This document shows positions 36,425 to 47,299 of a DNA stretch of 64,000 bases, in pieces. Made by a program: the position numbers and the translations under genes. How positions within the stretch are numbered: the first letter of the stretch is position 1; every line of letters begins with the position of its first letter. The DNA comes from Oikopleura dioica (Eukaryota > Chordata > Appendicularia > Copelata > Oikopleuridae): the NCBI GenBank assembly GCA_907165135.1, contig OU015569.1, forward strand, positions 7,936,501 to 8,000,500, read 5' to 3'. A model generated the notes under the pieces. The model saw nothing but the letters and a program-made list of their open reading frames with translations. It was not told the DNA's origin and did not search any database.

Positions 36425-37213
36425 AAAATATCACCTTTAGTCTCACTAAACTAATCTCGCAAGAAGTACAAGATAAGTTTTCTGGCTCTTATTTAAAAGG
36501 AAGAGTTTCGATAAAACTCGCCCTATCAAGTTTCCGAGATAAACAGGAATACTACTTACCTCAATAAAGTAGGTAATTTAGCGATATCGATGACTCCTAT
36601 CCCTCACCGAGCGGTGACAAATCTCATGCGCAACAGAATATCAAAGAGCGGCTCTCCTCAAGTCACCCGTTCTCCTCGGCTCAAAGACATAGTTTCACAT
36701 TCCTTTTCTTAAACTCAAACATCTTCTGTACAAGGCCTCAATGATTAGGATATTTTCTGAGAAAAGATAAACCTGTATGCATAAAATAAATCAATCACGG
36801 ATGCGGTATAACGAGATATGACGCTATAAACTTTGATAATTATCCAGCTTATGGTGACACTATGTATGTTGTAATCACGGTGCCGTTTTTACCCATTAAA
36901 AAACAGAGATATTGACAACATCGAAAGCAAGCTTCTTTTCTTTCAATTGAATTTATCTTTATATTTAATAATTTATTGTCTGTTTGAACAACTGTAATAA
37001 TTTCTTTAAATTGCATATTTACAAGTATGAAAGTGGTTTAATGAGATAGGTAAACTTCCGATTTACGTACGAGGTCTTTGGCGAGTACCCACTGAGTATG
37101 AATTATCGGGCAAAGAGTATTTGGTGGTGGAGGTGGAGCGAAAGAAACAAACAAAAAATGGTGAAATAAGAGAGGTAAGATTTCGGAAAGTAACATGTCA
37201 CTTGAAAATGAAG
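36425..37213. other. Convergent intergenic region
   Basis: The 3' ends of the plus-strand cyclase and the minus-strand Rabenosyn gene face each other here. No exon-like sequence was seen. Confidence 0.5.
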
Positions 37214-39052
37214 TCATCTGTCGTCCTGTTCTTGAAGAAACTGGTCTAGCACTTGTTGAATTATTGCGACCTTTTCGAGATCACCTTTCTTGCGAGCTCT
37301 CTCTACAAATAAATATCTTTGATAAGTTCTAAGAGGCACTTACCAATATCTTTGAGAAGGAACTCGATTTGCACATCCTTCTCGTCCTTTTCGACTTCGA
37401 AAATGTTCTCGATTCGGGGAGACATTTGAATCTTGTCGCTTTTCTCGGAAACGTTTGAGGAAGAGTCGTTTGCGAAGGGATTGAGCTCGTTGTCGTAATT
37501 GTCGTTTTCATCTTCGAAGGGATTCGCAGGAGGATCCTCGCTTTTGCGGCTAGGGATTCGGAAAGGATCCGTTCCGGAGCTTTTATGGCTGTTTACGTTT
37601 ACTACATTGATACGATTTGCCGCAGGCTCAGGCGAAGCGGTCCGTATCGGGGAAGATGAGTGTGCTGGCGTCGACGGAACAGATGAGAAGGGGGAGTTGC
37701 GTGGGGAAGACTGAGACTCGTTTGTAAGTATTAAACTTTTAAAGTTTACCTTCGAAGAAGCGACACTAGAATTAGTTTTGGATGATAGATCGAGCTGGGC
37801 GCGTCTTGAAATCATTTCCAGCTTCGTATCGTGAAGAATGAGCGAAGTTACGCGCTGCAAGCCACGAACGAGTCGATCGTCGGCGTCGATAATGTTGCCA
37901 ATTTGCTGACTCAACCGTTCCAACTTACGCATTTCCGTTTCAAGCTTGGAAACAAGTTCCTAAAAGTCTTATTAAATAATAATAATAATAATTTATAATA
38001 ATTATAAATATTGCATTTGAAAACTAGTCTATGTGAAATTCGAACAGTTCGACTGATTATTAGTGATTAAAATTTTTAAAGAGGCTCCCCACCTTGAAGT
38101 AAATTGGCTCTCTGGTGTGATACTGCAATTCGCTTGTCAGCCTGCCAATTTCTGACTTGACTTTGGCCCACCTGGCATACACTTTGAAAATGATAGATTC
38201 GGATTCTTTGTGACTTGTCTTCGTGCCAATTTTAGCGATTTCTAGAAAGCAGAACTCGCAAACTCTAACCGCCGCGTTTGGATCCACAAGCTCTGAATTT
38301 AACTCAGCTGAGATCGCCTCCGCCAGCGCGTCGTAACGGAGCTGTTGGCAGCAATCTGTGCACACCAAAGCTCCACAGGTTCTACAGTGATGACGCCTAA
38401 CACGCATTTGAGAATCGATCGTATAGCCCATAAAATACCTTGAAAGAAGAAGGGCAGATTGAATGCCGAAACTCAAGCCACAGTTCATACAAATTGGAAC
38501 GTCGGAGTCAGGAACCCAAAATACGATTTTCTGTTCCTCGACGCGACGCTCAGCTTCAGGAATGTGTGCAATCGAAATCAAGTTTGAGAGCTTCGTCGAC
38601 AAAGAACTTGGCCGAGATGAAACAGTACTTTAAAGAATAGATTGACTTGATCACCACTAACAAAATTACCTCTGCATTGAAGAACGCTTTCGATGAAATA
38701 AGCTAGTAAGGTCGTTTGATAAAACGGGCTCCTGCCGAGTCCAGAGCGAGGGATCGACGCCGCCAGTCCTTGTGAGCAGAGAATTGTCATCGAGAATTCG
38801 TTTTCGCTCTTCTTCTTCGCGTGTTACTGCTTTCGCCGAAAGTAGCTCCGAGTTTTCTCGCTTGAATAACTTCTTGATATTGTTCAGGGGCTTTTCCTTC
38901 ACGTGGATTTTCTGGGACAGGAATTTTTAAAGTGAAGCGAAAAAAGTAAAAATTCTTTATGAGATAAAAATTCGATCCTGAAAATGCTGAACGAGGCCAT
39001 CAACTGAACCCAAATCGATTCGACATTCTGGACAGATGAATCCAGCATCCAT
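37214..39052 (-). CDS. RBSN: Rabenosyn-5, FYVE-domain Rab effector
   Basis: The protein begins with a C2H2 finger (MDAGFICPECRIDLGSVDG, LVQHFQ). Next come the family motif TGGVDPSLWTRQEP and a FYVE zinc finger (VFWVPDSDVPICMNC, RRHHCRTCGALVCTDCCQ, VRVCEFC). Helical regions and two NPF motifs (PANPFEDE, ELNPFANDS) that would bind EHD proteins follow, and a C-terminal Rab-binding hairpin (DVQIEFLLKDI, ERARKKGDLEKVAIIQQVL) ends at 37214. The FYVE domain binds phosphatidylinositol 3-phosphate on early endosomes, and the protein links Rab4/Rab5 to recycling. The intron after the finger (38912-38977) has a GA donor. A TTTCAG lies directly before the ATG, as for a trans-spliced operon gene; GCSH ends 127 bp upstream. 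Confidence 0.88.
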
Positions 39053-39060
39053 CTGAAACC
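39053..39060 (-). promoter_or_regulatory. Trans-splice acceptor before the Rabenosyn start
   Basis: On the minus strand GGTTTCAG abuts the ATG, leaving no conventional leader. This is typical of spliced-leader addition. Confidence 0.5.
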
Positions 39061-39179
39061 ATCAGTTTATGTGCTTTATGAGTATTTATTTGAATTCAGC
39101 AGGTTAGATTGACATGTAAATGAAAAAAAAGACTGTAATATCACAAGAACACGCGAGGTGGAAAAATATGTCGACGTGT

Positions 39180-39867
39180 TTAGCTGGATGGTTTGGGATC
39201 ACCGTTCTCGGTTATTAGATCTTCCTCTTTAAGGTACTGGATGTACTGCTCCTCGGTCATCAAAGAAGAGACTTCTGAGTCATCTGAATACTTCGTCAAT
39301 TTGGACAGAGAAAAGAAAAACTCACCGTTTACAATCATTTTCAAGATCCAGCCTTTTCCAAAGGGATCTCTGTTGATCAGTTGGGGCTTTCCTGAGTCCG
39401 GGCAAATGGCTTTTTGCGAGTTTTACAATAAAAAAGCTCTAATCATTAATGAAGAGCGTGCCCTGATGGTAGAACTAGTTCCCTTTGTTAACTTCGTGAA
39501 CGGTGCCAGAAAGGGGCGCGTAAATTGTAGCTACTGATTTGACGGATTCGACCGTTCCGATTTCGTCTAGAAGCAAATTTTAGTTTCCTTGAAAAAGCTC
39601 AAAGCAACGAACCATCTTTAACAACCTCCTCATTAAGTCTATCGATCTCGACCATCACGAAGTCGCCATACGAGTCCTGCGCATAGTCAGAAAGACCTAC
39701 TTTGAAGTGCGTCGCGTTCTTCGTTTCTTTTTGGACCCAGTAATGATCTCTCGTGTATAATATGGAAGTCAGTCTAAAGATGAAATTAATTTTAGCAAAA
39801 GGATAACAACTATCACCTGTACTGAGATTTCAAATGAGCGGAAGTTCTCAAGGCCGTCCGCAACATT
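39180..39867 (-). CDS. GCSH: Glycine cleavage system H protein
   Basis: A basic mitochondrial targeting N-terminus (MLRTALRTSAHLKSQYR) is followed by the lipoyl domain: LYTRDHYWVQK, FKVGLSDYAQDSYGDFVMVE, IGTVESVKSVATIYAPLSG, then LINRDPFGKGWILKM. The lysine in ESVKSV is the lipoate attachment site. The C-terminal tail after the domain (SDDSEVSSLMTEEQYIQYL) is typical of the family. H protein shuttles the aminomethyl group between the P, T and L proteins in the mitochondrial matrix. The gene has short introns and starts 246 bp after PAAF1 ends, with TTTTAAG just before the start, suggesting an operon position. Confidence 0.9.
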
Positions 39868-39870
39868 TTC

Positions 39871-39880
39871 TTAAAACGCA
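39871..39880 (-). promoter_or_regulatory. Trans-splice acceptor before the GCSH start
   Basis: On the minus strand GCGTTTTAAG is followed by AAA and the ATG. Confidence 0.45.
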
Positions 39881-40113
39881 AGATGAGGTCTTTGTTGTTT
39901 TAAATGCTTAGATAAATACAGAATAAAGGAAATTGAACACGATCTGCGGGCTCTGAAAAAAATCATAGTCGATTCAAATCAGCCACCGAAATACTACCGA
40001 TAGATAACAAAACCTTTCATGAATGGGCAATCGAAAGAGTTTTCGGCATCTTTGGTGAGTTCGAGAATGTTGAAGTGTGTAAATGAAGATTTCAAAGAGG
40101 GTTCTGTAGTTAA

Positions 40114-41761
40114 TTACGAGTCCCGTAACGAGTAAAAGAAAAGAAAGCCGTCTCGCGAAGTAGTCCAGATCCCATTAGAACGATTGAATATCTGCTGAAT
40201 TGGCTCGCAGTCTGCTCCTGTCAGTTCATTGTGCATAGGTCGGAGAGGCTTTTCGTCAGGGTCGTCTATTTCCAGGTCTTCTTCATGTTCGACGATGCGA
40301 AAAAGCGCAACGCCTGTAGCACCAAAGCTGATGTAGAGATCCCCTTTGAAGATACCTTCTTGAGACTGAGCTAATTGCGCAGACATGGCGTAGACAGGAT
40401 GAGGATAGAAGTACGATACCATGAAGCTAAATCCAACATTCCATTCCTCACTTTTATTCGGCTTTCGCCAAAACGTATAGATCCGTCCATCTCTACAACC
40501 TGCAATCAGGCGATCTGGCAACAACTCCATTGAGAGAACCGCTTAATCAGAATGAGCAAAAAGGACATTGAAAGACAAAACTACCGGATCGACAGAACAT
40601 TCCTGCAACGAGTTTGCCAGTAGGAAGCGATATACATTGAACGTATCCTTCCTCTGTTCCGTAAAGAGCAAAAGTAGTTTTCTTCCAAAAGTATTTTTTC
40701 GCTTCTTCGGCGGAGAATTCTGTTTCCTCGTCGTGTTGGTAAACATATAAGCAGTTGATTGAACCTACCGAAATCGTAAAAATCCCATATTCTGTAAAGA
40801 AATTACCTCTTGGGACTAATTCACTTTCCCATTCAGAAACTTGTTCGCCACTGGAACATTCCCACAGGCGTATGGTTCCATCAGTAGAAGAGCTTACGAA
40901 GTTTCTGCCGGCCTCGATGAATTCGATTTGGGTGACGCTTTCGCTGTGTCCCTTGAATCTTCTTACGATCTGACCGTCTTTGAGTCCGGCGAGGCAGATC
41001 TCATTGTGCAAAGCGAAGATGATAACTTCGCCAGACGGAAAAAATCTACCCAGATGTGGCGTTGGCTCGATGGATAGAGAAAGCTTGATTTCCCTGCTCT
41101 TTATATCGATGACTTGAATTTTCGAGAGTCCATCGGGTCCTACGTCGGAGTCGCTCGCCAGCGCAAGACTCTGAAAACATGTTTTAATAACAAAGTCAAA
41201 TTCTGCCGACCCCAATAAAAAGATCCAGCAACGCCGGTTTTAATTGGAAAGCAAGAGACCTTGGATTTGTTTCTTTAGACTAAAGGGGTAAATTGCTACT
41301 CTCGCGAAGGTTATCAGATGGTGAGAAAACGCGGAGCTGTCATCTCAAGCGTTTTCTATGATCTTGAAGAAGCAATTCGTTCCCCTTCGCAAAGTCTTAT
41401 AATTTCTCGAACTTACCTCACCAGGAGACACGTCTAGGAATCGCGCTTTGAACTGCCCATTTCCAGCTTGCAACCTTTTATCGTGGTAAATAAACGTAGC
41501 CCCCAAGTTATCGTCGAGTTCAACAGTAAGCTCGCGTCCATCTTTCGACACGTTTTCAAACTCTTGAGAAAAGAGGGTGAGCGATTCAGCTCCTCCATGC
41601 GCCCGAACACTCCCGTGGATCGAGGCCGGATCTGCTTTATCTTCTCCATAGTAAGAGACCCAGAACTTCTTGCAGGTGTCATCTTCGAGAGCTGGAAGCC
41701 AGTCGTGTTGAATACAAAATCTCGGTGCCCAGGACCAGTCCGGAAGTTTCTTTCGAGTCAT
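40114..41761 (-). CDS. PAAF1: Proteasomal ATPase-associated factor 1, WD-repeat protein
   Basis: The N-terminal exon, 41761-41417, begins MTRKKLPDWSWAP and contains FCIQHDWLPALEDDTCKKFW, matching the PAAF1 start. It joins at 41170 to WD repeats, of which GHSESVTQIEFIEAGRNFVS, SSTDGTIRLWECSSGEQV is the clearest. The C-terminus (NELTGADCEPIQQIF, GIWTTSRDGFLFFYSL) matches the PAAF1 end, where human reads ELTGADCDPV. PAAF1 binds the 19S ATPases and restrains 26S proteasome assembly in the nucleus and cytoplasm. COX18 ends only 58 bp upstream on the same strand, and AATTCAG precedes the ATG by one base. Confidence 0.82.
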
Positions 41762-41762
41762 T

Positions 41763-41772
41763 CTGAATTCAA
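41763..41772 (-). promoter_or_regulatory. Trans-splice acceptor before the PAAF1 start
   Basis: On the minus strand CTTGAATTCAG, A, then ATG, within the 58-bp spacer after COX18. Confidence 0.5.
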
Positions 41773-41819
41773 GTTTTTCAGATAAAGATTCTCCTCACAA
41801 TATTCCTGTATAACAGTTA

Positions 41820-43299
41820 TTATTTAAAGTCATTGTCATTTAATTCTAGCTGGTCTTCGTCTACTAGTTCTTCCTTCTTTTTATTAGCGGAGCCTACATT
41901 TATGTACATCAGGGGCTCTTTCAGAGTGACCCGATATTTGTAAGGTCGTGTGTTTTCAAACATAAACGGATATCTTTGACGGAAGAACTCGTCCACAGAC
42001 AAATCTTTGCTGGGCGAGCTGTAGACTTTGAGAGCGGCGGCTAAGAGAGAAGAAGTCGAGTTCGAGTTCTTGTCGAAGAGTGGTTCAGACGAGGTGATTC
42101 GTCGCAACGTTGGATGGAAAAGGGCTACCTCCGTGCATCCTCGGACAATCATGTAGAGAAAAATGTAGTAAGATACAACAGCAGGAATAGCAAAATAACT
42201 CTGAAAAGAGACGACGCTAGCAGCGGCTAATGAAGCCACGCTGAACGATAATATTTGTGCTGGCTGTGGTCGTAGCTGATGGGAGAGGAAGAGTCCATCT
42301 CTGATGAAATCACGGGAACGGGGCTAAACCAGATCTTACTTTCTGAAAGGGCAATAATAAACTTACTTTGACGAACTGTATTTTGACATCGCCAACGGGA
42401 TTGAAAAATATATTCTGGCAATCTTTTAAATATGCCTGTTTGGTTGTTATTCTACGGCGTATTCCGCAAGAGGAAAGTCGAAAGGCGAAAAAGTGCTGAT
42501 GCCAGCGAGAGCGCTCATTCCAAGGTCAAACGTTGCCAGTGAATCCATCCAAAGAAACGAGGAGTCGCGCATCCACGCACCACCCCCAATATCGGATTCA
42601 AGAGTCATCGCTGCCTGGCGCATCGTATAGCCTCCGATAACGAAGAGCGGAATAGGATACAAATTAGGTGCAATAATCTTTCCCGTTGTTAGTGGACCTT
42701 TGTACGCGCTTCGAAGCGTTTTTCGTCGTACTTTTTCGTCTATTGCCAGCGGGGCTGAATAAATCGTCATGTAGAAACTTTTCTGCCATCTTGAGCGCCT
42801 TTGGGTCCGTTGTTGCTTCCTTGTCATAAAAGGGATGTTTCGCGTTTTGGTGAAAAAATCGCGAGCGATAGAACAGTGAGAATATCTCATTCTTGCGATA
42901 GTCGTAATTTTGCCAGTGCAGCTGATCTCGCAGAAAGGACTCTTTTCTTCGAAGTTCTTCGTTTTCTCGGCGATAAGACAAAACAACGGCAGATGATGCT
43001 AGAAATCGGCTGCCTTATCATCCGGGTTTGTATCGCAAATCTCGTCGATGAACAAAAAGACTAAAAACCCGTTCCGATCGCGAAAAGAGCAACTCCGCCG
43101 CCAACGCCGAAGTTTGTAATGAGATTCTCGAGGACTCTTTTAGGGCTTAATTTTCTAGAGATAGACTCTGATCGAGTCAACAACAGGACCCGCGAAAAGT
43201 AGCTGCGCTATGAATAAGTATTCTAGTGATAATCGTCGAAACCCGTCTCAACCTGACAAGACTTTTGTCGCGAATCTCCCCGCGAATAAGCTTTGACAT
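41820..43299 (-). CDS. COX18: COX18/Oxa1-family mitochondrial membrane insertase
   Basis: The start is at 43299 (MSKLIRGEIRDKSL). An Arg-rich stretch leads into the first hydrophobic segment (FGVGGGVALFAIGTASSAVV), followed by the charged helical hairpin typical of YidC/Oxa1 proteins (YRRENEELRRKESFLRDQ). Then come LYPIPLFVIGGYTMRQAA, the conserved GGAWMRDSSFLWMDSLATFD, and a last pair of helices (SLAAASVVSFQSYFAIPAVV, SYYIFLYMIVRGC). The C-terminal tail is acidic. COX18 inserts the Cox2 C-terminal domain into the inner membrane. Introns are as short as 34 nt. Around 42460-42420 no GT donor gives an in-frame join, and a GA donor would. OXA1L is the alternative family member. Confidence 0.68.
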
Positions 43300-43391
43300 T
43301 TTTGATTCAAAAATTTAAATTTGCGAATGAGCATAATTTCATGTTTGGGAATGTCCCCTTTCCTGGAGATGTGAGATTTTGATAAAACGGT

Positions 43392-43610
43392 TCAAAAATG
43401 GAAACAGTCTGGAAGGCAGTCGGTGCGGTCGGGGAGCTTATCACCTCCAAACTTGAGGCAAGACAGCGCTTTCGTATAATCGAGCTGCTCGAAATTCGAA
43501 TCATCGTCTATCTCTCGGACTTGGACGCGCCTCGGCCAATCAGCGCGCCTCAACGCTGAAAGATTTCCTTTCTTCCAGCATCCATTTTCCCCTGAGATTA
43601 TCCCTGCCAT
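43392..43610 (-). CDS. Possible small protein, strand uncertain
   Basis: The minus-strand frame MAGIISGENGCWKKGN, REIDDDSNFEQLDY, ending CLPDCFHF, gives 72 residues. It would be divergent from GINS2 with a 60-bp spacer. The plus strand is also open here (43398 on), so coding is doubtful. No family was recognised. Confidence 0.25.
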   Translation of the reverse strand: MAGIISGENGCWKKGNLSALRRADWPRRVQVREIDDDSNFEQLDYTKALSCLKFGGDKLPDRTDCLPDCFHF

Positions 43611-43669
43611 GATTGTTTGAAATTCAAACTTTGAATTATCAATCGAGGAAATTTATAATTTCAGAGAAT

Positions 43670-44441
43670 ATGAATGGTTCTGTTGCGTTCGAAGACATCG
43701 AGTTTCTAAGCGAAGATGAGCTTCTCAAGATTACTCCTAAGTTTCGAGAAGCGCGACTACAAATGATCAGCGGCGAGTTCGGCCCGTTTACTCCCGGCGT
43801 CCCGCTCAAGGTCCCAGCCTGGATGGCGATCAATCTAGGTACAGTCATTAGTAGTGATCCTAGTCATTGGAAGTGCTTTAGTTCAGCGAAACTTGTGCAT
43901 TGTTCATCAACCAGCGTGGCTTAGCGTAGCCGAGCTCCAAAAGTGGTACGAGGCGGAGAAGAACGAAGAGCAGAACGCGGTGAACCCTGTTCACTACAAT
44001 TACAGGTATGTTTCGGGAGTGCCATACGTTTCTGACACAATTTCAGAGAACTGTCTCGTCTCCTGCTTCGTCATTGCCGCGACGGTTTCAAAGACGTTGA
44101 CCAGCTGGATCAGCTGATTGAAGACCTTTGGAACATTCGCGTCGCCAAGTTGCGAGTTTCCTGCCAAAACGTTCTCAAGACCCGCTGGCAGATGGAAATC
44201 GCTGACCACGGAGGAGTTTACAAGATCTCCAACTTCACCCAGTTGGAAGTCAACTTCATTCGGTAGTAACTCATAAAATCTCTTTTCGTCTCTCATCCCC
44301 GTTTTCAGACAGGCATTCCTTCACTCCCTCAAAGTCAGTTTCACGATCTCGAACAAGATCACCGACTTGGAGCAGAAATCGGCCCAGCACTTCGACGCGA
44401 CAACTATCACGAGCACTACTCTTTCTCAGAAAACTATCTAG
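43670..44441 (+). CDS. GINS2: GINS complex subunit 2 (PSF2)
   Basis: The protein starts MNGSVAFEDIEFLSEDELL, then KITPKFREARLQMISGEFGP, FTPGVPLKVPAWMAINL. It continues across a 42-nt intron (43839 on) to VQRNLCIVHQPAWLS, and ends with FIRQAFLHSLKVS and a short Ser/Thr tail. The motif FLSEDEL...GPFxPGxPxxVPxWxAINL is diagnostic of PSF2. Length, about 185 residues, is normal. GINS is part of the CMG replicative helicase in the nucleus. The TTTCAG just before the start suggests trans-splicing. Confidence 0.93.
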
Positions 44442-45074
44442 TCTATCATTTAGCTGCCAAAATCTTTGTTCACTTGTTTCCCTACTTCAACACTTCTTCT
44501 GTATAAGTTTACCTTCCGGACAATAATCTTTAATCTTTTCAGGAATGTTTTTTCGAACTCAAACGGCGTGATTTAGATCGCGGCTTCCAACTAGTACCAA
44601 TTCATTGGATTATCGTTTGCACTCGGACTCGGGAAGTTTTCGATTGAAACGGGCTCAGCGGGAAATAAATAGATAATTATATATACCCTTTGAATGTAAG
44701 AATTCGATAATCATGAAAAATTCTAAAGTTTTTGACTGATCGCTTTTGAAGAGCAAATTTCAAAGCCTGTGAAACTGTGTGAGTTGAAAATGATCGTTGA
44801 AAAATCATCTGCGAAATGATTTTTGCGAAATTTTCGCGATTTGGGAAAGCACCGAAATTGTCTGGATGACACCTTTTTGTTCCCAGCGTGTGTCCAATGA
44901 AGTTAGACCGCCCGCGCTCTAAAAATAGAAAAGTCGGTTAGTTTCGCGCTCGAGCGCCACCTGTAGGCGCCTACATAAATCTCGCCTACCTATAAGAATA
45001 GTTAAAAGTTTTCTTATCTACTTTTGTTTATCGTAAAACGGACACAACGTGCGAGTGAAAGAACAATTAAAGAA
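44442..45074. other. Intergenic, no gene seen
   Basis: This includes the 3' region of GINS2 and the upstream region of the chromodomain gene. No repeat or open frame stands out. Confidence 0.5.
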
Positions 45075-46468
45075 ATGACTGAAGAAAAGAAACGCGGAAG
45101 AGGACGACCAAAGAAAACTGATATTCAAGCCTCTCAGTCAGAGGGAGAGCTCGAGTCCAACAATACCGAGCGACGTGGACGAGGAAGACCAAGGAAGTCA
45201 GATGGTCCAGGAAAGCCAAGAAGAAGCTCAACTCCAGTATCGCGATCTTCGAGCCGGGCCCCAAAGCGCGCCCCAAAGCGCAAGTCTGCGCCGGCGGACC
45301 ATGATGCTCCAAAGCGAGTGTAAGCCTCTAAAGTTTAAACAATTACTCTATCGTTAATACAGACAATCTCTAAAATTCTATTAGCCTTCGACAGCGAGAA
45401 GCCGACAAGATCGTCGAAATCGTGGACGAGAGGAAGTCGCGCGGCAACGTCCAATTCAAAGTCGTCTGGGGCGATGAGAACAAATCTCCAAGTTGGGAGC
45501 CAGAAGATAAAATTCCAGAAGAGCTGATCGAAGCCTTCCGAGAAGAGCCCGACTCCGATATCGAGTACGAAGTCGAGAAAATACTCGATACGCGCAAAAT
45601 GAAAGGCTCGATCGAGTATCTCGTACGATGGGCTGGATTCACCAGGTAAAAACTCGCTCTCGAGTCCAAATATCATTAATCGTGTCAAGTGAACACGATA
45701 CATGGGAGCCAGAGGCGAACATGCCGAAGAAAAAGGTGAAGGAGTTCAAAAAACGACAAAACAACTCTGACGAAGAAGCAGACTCCGACGATCCAGACAA
45801 GGAATATATGGTCGAGGTGATTGTCATTAATCTTTTCACAAGACGTTCACCGCTAGTTTTCAGAAAATCATCATGCGCAAAGGAGTTGGAAAGCGACGCC
45901 TCTACCGCGTGCGCTGGCTAGGTTACAGCGAGTAAGTTGATTTCAGTTGCCTCAAACTCAACCTAACGATTAAATTTAGCAAACACAACTCTTGGGAACC
46001 CGAGGAAAACCTGGCTGGCGCGAAGAGAATGCTTCGCGAATTCAATAAGGTCCAAGATGAGCGCGAGGCGAAGCAGGCCGAAAAAGAGTACGAGGTAGAG
46101 AAAATCGTCGACGAGAAGCTCATGTACAAGCGACCACACTTCCTAGTCAAGTGGAAAAACTACCATTCTGGGTGAGTCAATTTACCAACATTTCACTATT
46201 TAGAAATGCCAAGTCCACATCAAAGAGCGTGAACGCAGTTAACTTGTAATTTAGACACAACACATGGCAAGACGAGAAATCGCTTGCCGACTGCCAAGAC
46301 GCGCTGGAGAAGTGGGCAATCACCAAAGAGAAGCGCGTGGTTAGAAAGAAGGAGAACGCCGAACGTCGAGAGAAGAAGAAAATCGAGGAGAAAGCGAAAC
46401 GCGAAGAATCAAAACTCGCCAAAGCTGCTGAAAAGGCAGCGAAGAAATCCAAGACCACCACTGCCTAA
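45075..46468 (+). CDS. AT-hook protein with four tandem chromodomains
   Basis: Six exons (45075-45319, 45385-45645, 45690-45816, 45864-45931, 45980-46171, 46255-46468) join in phase. The N-terminus has two AT-hooks (KRGRGRPKK, RRGRGRPRK), which bind the minor groove of AT-rich DNA, and a basic Ser/Arg stretch. Four chromodomains follow: (1) IVEIVDERKSRGNVQFKVVW to SWEPEDKI; (2) EYEVEKILDTRK, YLVRWAGF, TWEPEANM; (3) EYMVEKIIMRK, YRVRWLGYSDKHNSWEP; (4) EYEVEKIVDEK, FLVKWKNYHSGHNTW. Repeats 3 and 4 keep the three aromatic cage residues. Repeat 1 lacks the first and is probably degenerate. The C-terminus is a Lys/Glu/Ala helix. It should act in the nucleus as a reader of methylated histone lysines. 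No known family with this architecture is recalled. Confidence 0.88.
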
Positions 46469-47299
46469 AATGATGACTTCAGCGAATCGCATAACTCCAA
46501 GATTTATCCATATTATTCTTCCCTGAACGTTTTCCTTGTGGATTGCCCGGGTCGCGCCGTTAAACAAGGCACAAGTCTGCAATTTTTGATTGGGCGCGAC
46601 CCGTGCAAACTACTGTAGATAATCCTATCTCGGGTAGCGCACAGAATCCGAAAATGGGTTCCGGCGCGCCGATTCTCTCGAGGGAAACAATAGATTCCCT
46701 GTTATTAACGATCTGAAGGTGAATCCCATTATGGACGCTTTAAAGTGATCTACCCAAGAGAGGATTATCCACAGTGTGTTTCGTTTTATTCCCCCTCATG
46801 AGCCTGTCACCGTCTTTACCTTCGCGACGTGATGCCACCCGTTATCTCAATGTTGAAATATTGGGCGATACTTTTTATATTCGTTAAACTGACTGAAACA
46901 TATTCCCTGGCTGTATACCGATGATTTTTGGCATTTACCCCGACAGAAAAAGAATGATAAGCATGATATATAGTACTGATCATACTTTTGGCCCAGCCAG
47001 TCAAATTTCTCGAGAGACGTGGTGATGGCGTTCTTGGGAAAAGAGAAAAATCATCGGTACTCTTTTTCATTGCCCTTTTGAAGCAAATCAGAAGGGCCAG
47101 TCAAGTGTCAACAGTTTTGTACACTTGCTCTTTTTGCCTGAACTCTTTTTATTCCCCCGAAATAAAAGAAAAAGCTTAAAAAAGTTGCCTTTTCGATTCT
47201 CTGCATATCAGACATGCATATACAGTATATGATATACTGCATAAGAAGACGTCAATTGTCAGTTTATTCGGTTTATTTTCAATCGTTTTTATTGATTAT
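46469..47299. other. Intergenic, contains one strong hairpin
   Basis: No gene was seen. The only structure noticed is the inverted repeat at 46546-46605. Confidence 0.5.
46546..46605. repeat. GC-rich inverted repeat
   Basis: CGGGTCGCGCC at 46548-46558 is perfectly complementary to GGCGCGACCCG at 46593-46603. The loop is 34 bp and the pairing extends beyond with one mismatch. It stands out from its AT-rich surroundings and lies 80 bp after the chromodomain stop codon. Confidence 0.75.

Noticed and set aside
43398-43558. Plus-strand frame METVWKAVGAVGELITSK
   Set aside because: Competes with the minus-strand frame over the same bases; neither has independent support.
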